The translations under genes and the position numbers were made by a program. A DNA stretch of 5,943 nucleotides, from positions 1 to 5,943 of the forward strand of contig QNDP01000101.1 of NCBI GenBank assembly GCA_003645975.1, written 5' to 3'. Shown here piece by piece: positions 1 through 5,943 of the stretch. The notes beneath the pieces were generated by a model. The model made no database searches, was not told the origin of the DNA, and was given only the letters and a program-made list of their open reading frames with translations. Source of the DNA: Candidatus Hydrothermota bacterium (lineage in GTDB: Bacteria > Hydrothermota > Hydrothermia > B15-G9). The stretch's first letter is position 1. Each line of letters begins with the position of its first letter.

Positions 1-86
1 CGGTCAGGCAAAGGTTCGCCTGTAACGGGGTCCTGAGGCGGGCGCTCGAAATCGGTTGGGTCATCGGTTAAAATAAACTGCGACAT
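1..86 (-). CDS. Possible N-terminus of a divergent gene, cut by the left edge; product unknown
   Basis: The minus strand is open from an ATG at 86-84 to the window edge: 28 complete codons beginning MSQFILTDD and continuing through a proline- and acid-rich stretch with PPQDP and TGEPLPD. An in-frame stop lies just upstream (complement of 102-104), so this ATG is the only possible start here. Codon choice looks like the neighbouring genes. The competing plus-strand frame that ends in TAA at 69-71 is rich in AGG, CGG and GGG codons and looks less like a gene. Against the call: the piece is short, no ribosome-binding site precedes the ATG, and its start shares two bases with the receptor's start (CATG at 84-87), which leaves no separate promoter space. 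No family is recognisable. An unannotated leader of the receptor gene is the alternative. Confidence 0.35.
   Translation of the reverse strand, partial: MSQFILTDDPTDFERPPQDPVTGEPLPD
46..74 (+). promoter_or_regulatory. Weak candidate sigma-70-like promoter for the receptor gene
   Basis: TAAAAT at 69-74 matches five of six bases of the bacterial -10 consensus. TCGAAA at 46-51 matches four of six bases of the -35 consensus, with a 17-base spacer. Transcription would begin a few bases before the receptor ATG at 85, giving an almost leaderless message, which would fit the absence of a Shine-Dalgarno sequence. The match is modest, the organism's promoter consensus is unknown, and the site would lie inside the possible divergent gene. 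Confidence 0.22.
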
Positions 87-2727
87 GAAGAAGGCAGGAA
101 GTTATTTAGCAACGGCTATTTTGGTCTTACTGCCCATCGCCGGATGGGCCACTGGCACGATTCAGGGCTTCGTTTACGATGCCAAAACCGGGCAAGGCTT
201 ACCGTTCGCAAACGTAGTCCTCGAAGGCACGAAACTCGGCTCAAGCACGGACGAAAGCGGTTTTTTCGTCATCACGAAAGTCCCACCGGGCGAATATCGC
301 ATCACCGCATCGATGATAAGCTATCGCCCTTCGACCCAGAAGGTTAAGGTGCGCGAAGGCGAAGTCGCACGTGTCGATTTCTACCTACACGAAGAGGCGA
401 TCCAGTTGAGCGAACTTGTGGTGGTCGGTGAAAGGCCGATGATCGAACGCGAGGTGTCGGCATCGGTTAGAGCTATCACACGCAAGGAGATCGAGGCTCT
501 GGGTGTTACCGATGTCAAGGGACTTTTGGAGCGTCAAGCTGCGGTCTCAGGCGAAGACCTTGACCTGCATATTCGTGGCGGCCGCTCGAACGAAATTTTG
601 ATGCTTGTCGATGGCATTCCTATCCGTGACCCGCTATCCGGCAGTGCGTTCGGAATGCATATCCCGACGACCGCTGTGAAGGAACTTGAGGCGCTGACAG
701 GCGGTTTCAATGCCGAATACGGCGAGGCAATGTCAGGCGTTATCAACATTCAACTGCGCGAAGGCAGCGAGCGCACGCACGGCGAGATCACCTATCGACA
801 TGGCAGTTTCGACACGCAGATCCTTGAGATGACATTCTCAGGCCCCTTGAAACCGTTGAATGCGCTCCGCAAAGGTCAATTCTCGGTGTTCTCCAACCTT
901 TACTGGTTCAGCACGAACACCTATCTGCCGCATGTGCCGAAATACACACTTGTGCCGAACATCGGCCCGAAATGGCTGTTCCCGCGCGAGGACAACACGC
1001 TTTCCGGCCTTCTGAAGCTGACTTGGAAGATCGATGATAACCGCAAACTCTCGATGGCCTTCTCCCGTTCCATTCAGGTGAATCAGGGCTATTTCATGTC
1101 CCGCAGAGAGTATCCGTTTGCCTACGGTTTCCCTTACCGTTACATCAAAATTTTGGAAAATTATCCGACATTCACACGAGACGGCAATCAATTCATCATC
1201 TCTTGGCATCACGTGATAAATACCTGCAATTTTTACGATTTGAAATTCAGTCGATTTTTCACAAATTTGCATCTTGATGTGCAGGGCAAACATTGGAGCG
1301 AATACAACGAGCAGCTCGACAACGAGCCTTATGACCCTTACAGCGGCCACATCGGCGACGGATTCTGGGACACAGGCGACGCACCGTATTGGCACGACCA
1401 CTATGCTGAGGAATATTCGCTGAAATTTGATTTTACGCGCCAAATATCTGCTGTCCAAAACTTTAAGACTGGATTTTTGATGCAATACAGCGAAGTCCAA
1501 TGGATCGACATCCAATACCCATGGTTCTATTCGCCCGGCGGATTAGGTTACAACCACGACCTTTATCGTGCCTACACGACCAAAGGCGGCGCTTATGTGC
1601 AGACGCGCATCCATTTCGCTGGAATGGTCGCAAATCTCGGCATGAGAATCGATTTCTGGATTCCGGGCAAATATGTCGATGAGGGTGTTGAACGCGCACT
1701 CCAGCGCTACGATCTGCCGGATGTCGTTCGTAGAGAATACAATCGCTATCTCGACAACACTTTCAAAGTCCTTGGCTATCGGACGAAGGCGCACATCTCG
1801 CCGCGCATCGGCGTCGCATATCCCGTAACTGAGCGGGACAAATTCTTTTTCTCCTACGGCCATTTTTCGCAGATGCCTGACTTCAAATATGTGTATTCAA
1901 AGCTCGGTCGCAGAGCGACTTCCGGTTACGAGCTTGTCGGCAACCCGAACCTGAAGCCGACCATCACGGTGGCTTATGAGCTTGGACTTGAACACCTTTT
2001 CGACGAATATACCAAATTGAAGCTAACTGCTTACTACAAGGACATTTTCAACTATCCGACAGCGCTCAAAGTGCCCGGTGTGCCGCCGAATCCCGATTAT
2101 TGGATGTATTTCAATTCCGATTATGCGCGTGCGACAGGTGTGGAAATTGAGTTGCGTAAACGACTTACCAAACGCTTCTTTGCCGACGCCGAACTTACAC
2201 TTTCTCAGGCTAAGGGTAAGGCATCGACATCCGAAGATGTCTATTGGCGCGGCGGTGAACGGACACTGCGCGAGTGGCATCTCAAGTGGGACAGGCCTTA
2301 CAAGCTTTTTGTGAGCTTTGGCTGGCGCATCAAGAAAGGCGACCATCCGCAAATTGCAGGGGTCAGGCTGCCCGACAACTGGCTGCTCAACATATCGATG
2401 TCGTATCAGGCCGGCAGGCGCTACACACCGGTCGATTCGACAGGGCACTACGGCGAACTTTACTCGAAGCTCGGCCGACCATGGCATCGCGTCGATTTGC
2501 GGTTCACCAAAGGCTTCCAAGTTCACGAAAATGTGGAACTTGAATTCATCTTGGAGATCGACAACCTGTTCAACCATCGAAATGAATACTACATCAACCC
2601 GTTGACCGGCAGAGCTTATGAGCCGGGCGACCCGATTCCACCGCACACCACCGAAGCGTTTATGCTGAACCCAGCGCGCTACCGTTCGCCGCGCAGGATC
2701 AAGGTCGGAGTCGGCGTGCGGATGTGA
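85..2727 (+). CDS. TonB-dependent outer-membrane receptor with N-terminal carboxypeptidase-regulatory-like domain
   Basis: This 880-residue protein should be a gated beta-barrel that imports a ligand across the outer membrane using TonB/ExbBD energy. The ligand cannot be read from the sequence. A signal peptide (Lys2-Lys3, hydrophobic 8-19, likely cleavage near Ala22) supports the start at 85; an in-frame stop at 34-36 rules out any longer ATG start. Residues about 24-101 form a carboxypeptidase-regulatory-like beta-sandwich (VYDAKTGQGLPFANV, VPPGEYRI). The plug spans about 105-225, with IRGG at 163-166, LVDGIP at 174-179 and FNAEYGEAMSGVINI at 208-222. The rest is barrel, ending in strand-like RIKVGVGVRM. 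No clear TonB box is visible; the short ELVVVG at 110-115 is the nearest candidate. The chain ends in Met rather than the usual aromatic residue. GDT1 follows after 13 bases, suggesting co-transcription. The family is certain; the substrate is unknown. Confidence 0.95.
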   Translation: MKKAGSYLATAILVLLPIAGWATGTIQGFVYDAKTGQGLPFANVVLEGTKLGSSTDESGFFVITKVPPGEYRITASMISYRPSTQKVKVREGEVARVDFYLHEEAIQLSELVVVGERPMIEREVSASVRAITRKEIEALGVTDVKGLLERQAAVSGEDLDLHIRGGRSNEILMLVDGIPIRDPLSGSAFGMHIPTTAVKELEALTGGFNAEYGEAMSGVINIQLREGSERTHGEITYRHGSFDTQILEMTFSGPLKPLNALRKGQFSVFSNLYWFSTNTYLPHVPKYTLVPNIGPKWLFPREDNTLSGLLKLTWKIDDNRKLSMAFSRSIQVNQGYFMSRREYPFAYGFPYRYIKILENYPTFTRDGNQFIISWHHVINTCNFYDLKFSRFFTNLHLDVQGKHWSEYNEQLDNEPYDPYSGHIGDGFWDTGDAPYWHDHYAEEYSLKFDFTRQISAVQNFKTGFLMQYSEVQWIDIQYPWFYSPGGLGYNHDLYRAYTTKGGAYVQTRIHFAGMVANLGMRIDFWIPGKYVDEGVERALQRYDLPDVVRREYNRYLDNTFKVLGYRTKAHISPRIGVAYPVTERDKFFFSYGHFSQMPDFKYVYSKLGRRATSGYELVGNPNLKPTITVAYELGLEHLFDEYTKLKLTAYYKDIFNYPTALKVPGVPPNPDYWMYFNSDYARATGVEIELRKRLTKRFFADAELTLSQAKGKASTSEDVYWRGGERTLREWHLKWDRPYKLFVSFGWRIKKGDHPQIAGVRLPDNWLLNISMSYQAGRRYTPVDSTGHYGELYSKLGRPWHRVDLRFTKGFQVHENVELEFILEIDNLFNHRNEYYINPLTGRAYEPGDPIPPHTTEAFMLNPARYRSPRRIKVGVGVRM

Positions 2728-2740
2728 AGCCATTTATCCC

Positions 2741-3310
2741 ATGCCTGATTGGCTTATCGCATTCATCTCCGTTGGATTAGCTGAATTAGGCGATAAAACC
2801 CAGCTTTCGATTGTGGTGCTCGCTTCATGCGTGCGGATGCGGGCGCTCCTTCTGCTCGGTGTCCTCTCGGCTTTCGCAATTGTTGACGGCATCGCTGTGC
2901 TCGCAGGAAGCTGGCTTGTGTCAACTATTTCTTGGAATTTTGTCAGGTTGCTGGCTGGCGTGATGTTTATTGTCTTCGGAATATTGACCTTCTCGACCGC
3001 TGGAGATGAGGATCATGTCCGTGCGTTCAAAGGAGTTAATCCGTTTGTGGCAGGGTTCATCACCATACTGATGGCCGAATTCGGCGACAAAACCCAACTC
3101 GCCGTCGGGATGCTCTCGACCAAGTTCCATCCGTTCAATGTCTTCGTGGGAGCAATGGCCGCTTTGACACTGGTTTCGGCACTGGCGGTTCTGCTCGGTT
3201 CACAATTGGCTAAGTTCGTGCATGTTCGTAAGTTACGGCTTGCAGCGGCGGTGGTCTTCGTCCTTATCGGCATGTCGTTCCTTCTTGAAGGCCTGCTTTT
3301 TGGCAGATGA
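2741..3310 (+). CDS. TMEM165/GDT1 (UPF0016) family cation transporter
   Basis: This 189-residue inner-membrane protein has the family's two signature motifs: E15-LGDKT and E113-FGDKT, each followed by QL. About six hydrophobic helices can be drawn (roughly 5-25, 35-56, 65-85, 100-120, 131-153 and 166-186), arranged as two homologous three-helix halves joined by an acidic loop (GDEDH at 88-92). Characterised members exchange or export Mn2+ or Ca2+, probably against protons, and the acidic motif residues form the cation site. Bacterial members such as MneA act in manganese efflux. Which ion is used here cannot be told. The start at 2741 puts the first motif about 15 residues in, as usual for bacterial members. 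No Shine-Dalgarno precedes it. It lies 13 bases after the receptor and 31 bases before the PBP, so it is probably co-transcribed with the receptor. Confidence 0.93.
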   Translation: MPDWLIAFISVGLAELGDKTQLSIVVLASCVRMRALLLLGVLSAFAIVDGIAVLAGSWLVSTISWNFVRLLAGVMFIVFGILTFSTAGDEDHVRAFKGVNPFVAGFITILMAEFGDKTQLAVGMLSTKFHPFNVFVGAMAALTLVSALAVLLGSQLAKFVHVRKLRLAAAVVFVLIGMSFLLEGLLFGR

Positions 3311-3326
3311 TTATCACAACTTGCTT

Positions 3327-3332
3327 TATACT
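3327..3332 (+). promoter_or_regulatory. Very weak -10-like box before the PBP gene
   Basis: TATACT lies in the 31-base gap after GDT1 and ends nine bases before the PBP ATG, almost the same spacing as TAAAAT before the receptor. No acceptable -35 is found 16-19 bases upstream. It may be an internal promoter or chance in an AT-rich gap. Confidence 0.15.
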
Positions 3333-3341
3333 AAATCAGCC

Positions 3342-5597
3342 ATGAACGACGAACCCAAAGAGCTGGAAAAGCAAGATGTCCAAGACCTGAGAGGTGAATC
3401 CGAAAGGGCTGTGCCCCGAGCTGGTCAAGACAATAATGCCACATCATTGGGCTGGGACATCCTCAAAGGTGTCATTTGGGGTATAATCCTCTATGTTTTC
3501 GCTGTTATTTTTGGCCTTATGGCTTATGCGTTTTTTTCACAAAACCTTCCGCCTCTTTCACGCATAGAGAACTACAAGCCACCGGAGGCCTCGACGGTCT
3601 ATGACCGTTATGACCAACCGGTTTTCCAATTTTTTGTCCAGAGGCGCGAATATGTTCGTTATCAGCGGATTCCGGAGATGGTCGTGAACGCCTTCATCGC
3701 TATGGAGGACCGCAACTTTTGGAATCACTGGGGGATAGATGTCAACGGGATAATCCGTGCGCTGATTGTCAATATCACTCATGGCAAAATAGTTCAGGGG
3801 GCATCGACGATCACACAGCAGCTTGCCCGCAACATGTTCCTGAGCCACAAGAAGACATTGAAGCGCAAGATACAGGAGGCGATCCTTGCCGTCCGAATCG
3901 AACAGGCGTTCTCGAAGCAGGAGATCATCGAGAAGTATCTGAACCAAATCTATTTCGGACACGGCGTCTATGGCATTCAGACAGCCTCGAAATTTTATTT
4001 CGACAAAAATGTTTGGGAGTTGAACCTTTCAGAGATTGCGCTCCTCGTGGCCATTCCGCGCTCGCCTGAGATCTATTCGCCGTTGCGCAACCCCGAGCTC
4101 GCTGAGAAGCGCAGGCGGTTGGTGCTCAGGGTCATGCTGCGAGAAGGTGTTATCGATTCGGTCGAATACGAAAAAGCGGTTAAGGATACACCGCGTGTCG
4201 TTGACATTGAACGCAAACTTCAGCAGTTCACAGGGATTGCCCCGTATTTTATGGAAATGGTCAGGCGAGATATTTCGCGTCGCTACGGCGACGAATTTTT
4301 ATACAAAAGTGGCGCAAGGATTTACACCACGCTCGACCCGAAACTTCAGGCCTACGCAGAGGAGGCCGTCAAGACGATGCTCGACAGGTTCGAGGAGAAG
4401 TATAACCTGCATCCCAGCAGGGCGGAGTATCATCCGACCAATCCGGACTCTGAACCGCCGCAATATCTTCAAGCTGCACTTGTGGCAATGGACCCGAAGA
4501 CAGGCGAAATCCTTGCACTTGTCGGTGGACGCGATTTTAAAGAGAGCAAATTCAACCGTGTAACTCAGGCAAAACGCCAACCCGGATCGGCGTTTAAGGT
4601 GTTTGTCTATACTGCTGCGATAGATCGCGGTTTCACGCCTGCGGATTTGATACCGGACGAGCCAGTGGAGGCCTACGAGAGGGGGATGCCGCGCCGATGG
4701 ATTCCACAGAACTATGACGGTAAATATTTGGGCATGATAACATTACGGAAGGCGCTTGCGCTGTCGAGAAACCTGGCCACCGTCCAGCTCGCCATGAGGC
4801 TCGCACCAGAACGGTCATGGATTGACCTAATCATTGACTACGCCCACCGCATGGGCATAGAAAGCGAACTCCCAAGCGTCTATTCGATCGTGCTTGGAAG
4901 TGCTGATGTCACTCTGCTTGAGATGGTTCGAGCATACGCCACGATAGCGAACTACGGCGTGAAAACACGGCCTTATTACATCAGAAGGGTCGAGGACAAG
5001 AACGGGGAGATCCTTGAAGTAAATGGAGTTACAGAGGAAACCGTGCTTGATTCTACGACAGCGTTCATCATGATCAGCATGTTGCGTTCGGTGCTCGATG
5101 AGGGCACGGCGATTTCGGCACGCTCGGTCTATGGATTCCATGCGCCTGCGGCCGGCAAGACCGGGACGACAAACGAATATCGGGACGCTTGGTTCATCGG
5201 GTTTACACCCGATTTGATCGCAGGTGTCTGGGTTGGCTATGATTCGCTTCGACCGATAAAGCGCGGTGCAACCGGTGCTATGTTCGCAGTGCCTATCTGG
5301 AGCCAGTTTATGCTGAAAGCTACCCAAAATACATGGAAGGATTTTACTGTGCCGCATGGACTTACATGGAGGAAAATCTGCACAGAAAGCGGACTTCTGG
5401 CCACCCCGATGTGCCCCAAGACGAGGATGGAAGTCTTCAAAATCGGCTATGAACCCACCGAACTCTGCACCCTCCATTTCAGACGAAACCGTGAAATCCA
5501 ACAACTTTATGAACAAGAGGAGTTCATGTCTAATTTCTCAGATTCAAGTTCGACAATTTTCGAGGAGGAAGAGGGATTGGAATACCAGTTGCGCTGA
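3342..5597 (+). CDS. Bifunctional class A penicillin-binding protein (PBP1A type)
   Basis: This peptidoglycan glycosyltransferase and DD-transpeptidase polymerises lipid II and crosslinks the stem peptides in the periplasm. From ATG 3342 it has 751 residues: a charged cytoplasmic tail (1-38), one membrane anchor (about 41-65), a GT51 domain (about 80-265), a linker, then the transpeptidase (about 375-660). GT51 motifs are intact: E122-DRNFWNHWG with the catalytic Glu, GASTITQQLARN from 153, and KIQE with Glu179. The transpeptidase has S416-AFK419 with the nucleophilic Ser, S475-RN and K606-TGTT. The C-terminal tail holds the only three cysteines (680, 691, 709) plus His712, and ends in a Glu-rich stretch. 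The frame is open back to 3222, inside GDT1, but the 3342 start gives a normal N-terminus, so the longer version is unlikely. No Shine-Dalgarno is seen. Its end overlaps the next frame by 22 bases. Confidence 0.95.
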   Translation: MNDEPKELEKQDVQDLRGESERAVPRAGQDNNATSLGWDILKGVIWGIILYVFAVIFGLMAYAFFSQNLPPLSRIENYKPPEASTVYDRYDQPVFQFFVQRREYVRYQRIPEMVVNAFIAMEDRNFWNHWGIDVNGIIRALIVNITHGKIVQGASTITQQLARNMFLSHKKTLKRKIQEAILAVRIEQAFSKQEIIEKYLNQIYFGHGVYGIQTASKFYFDKNVWELNLSEIALLVAIPRSPEIYSPLRNPELAEKRRRLVLRVMLREGVIDSVEYEKAVKDTPRVVDIERKLQQFTGIAPYFMEMVRRDISRRYGDEFLYKSGARIYTTLDPKLQAYAEEAVKTMLDRFEEKYNLHPSRAEYHPTNPDSEPPQYLQAALVAMDPKTGEILALVGGRDFKESKFNRVTQAKRQPGSAFKVFVYTAAIDRGFTPADLIPDEPVEAYERGMPRRWIPQNYDGKYLGMITLRKALALSRNLATVQLAMRLAPERSWIDLIIDYAHRMGIESELPSVYSIVLGSADVTLLEMVRAYATIANYGVKTRPYYIRRVEDKNGEILEVNGVTEETVLDSTTAFIMISMLRSVLDEGTAISARSVYGFHAPAAGKTGTTNEYRDAWFIGFTPDLIAGVWVGYDSLRPIKRGATGAMFAVPIWSQFMLKATQNTWKDFTVPHGLTWRKICTESGLLATPMCPKTRMEVFKIGYEPTELCTLHFRRNREIQQLYEQEEFMSNFSDSSSTIFEEEEGLEYQLR
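5562..5568 (+). promoter_or_regulatory. Shine-Dalgarno-like purine run before the fourth gene
   Basis: GAGGAGG, followed by AAGAGGG, sits seven bases before ATT 5576, which is ideal ribosome-binding spacing. It is the only good Shine-Dalgarno match ahead of any gene here. It lies within the Glu codons closing the PBP gene, so it could be incidental, although it would also suit translational coupling across the 22-base overlap. Confidence 0.35.
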
Positions 5598-5943
5598 TAT
5601 TGGCGTTGGCGACGGCGTTTCCAGTCGATTGGTTTGATGCGGTCAGTGCGGTTGGTGAAAGTTGGGCGTATTACGCAAGACCAGAGGCCGCCACCCACAT
5701 CCCTGTGTTCCTTCCTATGCTACCAAAAGTTTCGACCCATGTAACACATCCCTTCAACATGTCGGACTTCAAGGTTATGAGTTTCAATTTTGGCTACAAA
5801 GGCGTCGGATTCTCGCTGAAATCCACGATTGCCGAACCGCATTATTCACGGATCGGCGTGGTGGTGGCGTCGAACTTCCATCTCCCGGAATTTAGCTACG
5901 GCGTGGCTGTTAGGATAGACGAGGAACGCTTCGGTTCAGGGGC
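5576..5943 (+). CDS. N-terminal part of an unrecognised exported, beta-rich protein, cut by the right edge
   Basis: The frame is open from after a TAA at 5531-5533 to the window edge. It encodes a hydrophobic stretch GIPVALILALATAFP followed by VDWFDAV, like a signal peptide, then strand-like stretches (FKVMSFNFGYKGVGFSL, RIGVVVASNF, FSYGVAVRI) with alternating residues, as in outer-membrane barrels. It has 122 whole codons from the chosen start. No ATG, GTG, CTG or TTG precedes the signal-like segment. ATT at 5576 is chosen because GAGGAGG at 5562-5568 lies seven bases upstream, but that purine run also encodes glutamates of the PBP tail. CTG 5594 or TTG 5600 would cut into the hydrophobic core. 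Arginines just before the ATT (RGGRG) would make a good n-region, hinting at a missed upstream start or a base error. The layout loosely recalls PorV/UPF0164-type barrels of the FCB group, but I cannot assign a family. Confidence 0.6.
   Translation, partial: MGIPVALILALATAFPVDWFDAVSAVGESWAYYARPEAATHIPVFLPMLPKVSTHVTHPFNMSDFKVMSFNFGYKGVGFSLKSTIAEPHYSRIGVVVASNFHLPEFSYGVAVRIDEERFGSG

Noticed and set aside
5..22. Small hairpin CAGGC / GCCTG with an eight-base loop near the left edge
   Set aside because: It has a five-pair stem with no T-tract and probably lies in minus-strand coding sequence. It does not qualify as a terminator or operator.
838..1515. Long minus-strand open frame (225 codons) opposite the receptor gene
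   Set aside because: Its codons are aligned exactly with the receptor's codons, so its stops would need sense TTA, CTA or TCA codons, which this gene uses rarely. The frame has no recognisable domain. It is a codon-use shadow.
2023..2733. Long minus-strand open frame (236 codons) opposite the receptor C-terminus
   Set aside because: It has the same codon-aligned antisense register as the preceding case, no ribosome-binding site and no family resemblance. It is a shadow of the receptor coding sequence.
3293..3306. CTGC-TTTTTG-GCAG dyad at the end of GDT1
   Set aside because: It has only four pairs and no T-tract after it, and it lies inside the coding end. It is too weak for a terminator.
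3222..3341. 40-codon upstream extension of the PBP from an earlier ATG
   Set aside because: It overlaps the conserved last helix of GDT1 in another frame and reads as non-homologous sequence. The ATG at 3342 gives a normal short charged cytoplasmic tail before the membrane anchor.
3594..3608. Inverted repeat ACGGTC-TAT-GACCGT, followed by palindrome AACCGGTT at 3616-3623
   Set aside because: Both lie inside PBP codons, have short arms and have no promoter context, so they are expected by chance at this length.
4827..5516. Long minus-strand open frame (229 codons) opposite the PBP transpeptidase region
   Set aside because: It is codon-aligned antisense to the PBP and covers its conserved SxN-to-KTG region, so selection on the PBP explains the sequence.
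5534..5597. Programmed -1 frameshift joining the PBP to the downstream frame
   Set aside because: No X-XXY-YYZ slippery heptamer is present in the PBP frame in the overlap, and a fusion would place a signal-peptide-like segment at the end of an already periplasmic domain.
5662..5895. Alternative plus-strand frame of 77 codons starting with ATG 5662-equivalent region
   Set aside because: It is Arg/His-rich with no strand or signal pattern and overlaps the better-supported frame 2, so it looks like a shadow.

Overview
The window is an ordinary-looking, densely packed stretch of bacterial chromosome of moderate base composition. It comes from a Gram-negative (diderm) organism, because it carries a TonB-dependent outer-membrane receptor, a bifunctional class A penicillin-binding protein and a probable exported beta-rich protein. 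The receptor has an N-terminal carboxypeptidase-regulatory-like domain before its plug. That architecture is typical of the Bacteroidetes/Calditrichaeota/Marinimicrobia/WOR-3 side of the bacterial tree (FCB group and related candidate phyla). The lack of Shine-Dalgarno sequences before the first three plus-strand genes fits this. The exact taxon cannot be fixed from this sequence.

Layout from left to right. Bases 1-86 are open on the minus strand and probably hold the first 28 codons of a divergent gene whose ATG shares two bases with the ATG of the next gene. The TonB-dependent receptor (85-2727, +) is followed after 13 bases by a six-helix TMEM165/GDT1 (UPF0016) cation transporter (2741-3310, +). 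After 31 more bases comes a class A PBP (3342-5597, +) with complete glycosyltransferase and transpeptidase motifs. Its last 22 bases overlap a fourth plus-strand frame that runs off the right edge (5576-5943). That frame reads as a signal peptide followed by beta-strand-like sequence, but it has no ATG, GTG or CTG/TTG start before the signal peptide. The best candidate start is an ATT behind a strong purine run.

The four plus-strand genes are tightly spaced in one direction, with no visible terminator between them, so a single transcription unit is likely, possibly with an extra promoter before the PBP. Their common theme is the cell envelope: uptake across the outer membrane, cation export or exchange at the inner membrane, peptidoglycan synthesis, and an exported protein of unknown role. 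The receptor/GDT1 pair may share a role in metal homeostasis, but this is inference.

I found no RNA genes, CRISPR array, mobile element, attachment site or clear novel system. The points most worth a second look are the fourth, unrecognised exported protein with its unusual start, the two-base overlap of divergent start codons at the left edge, and the three-cysteine tail of the PBP.
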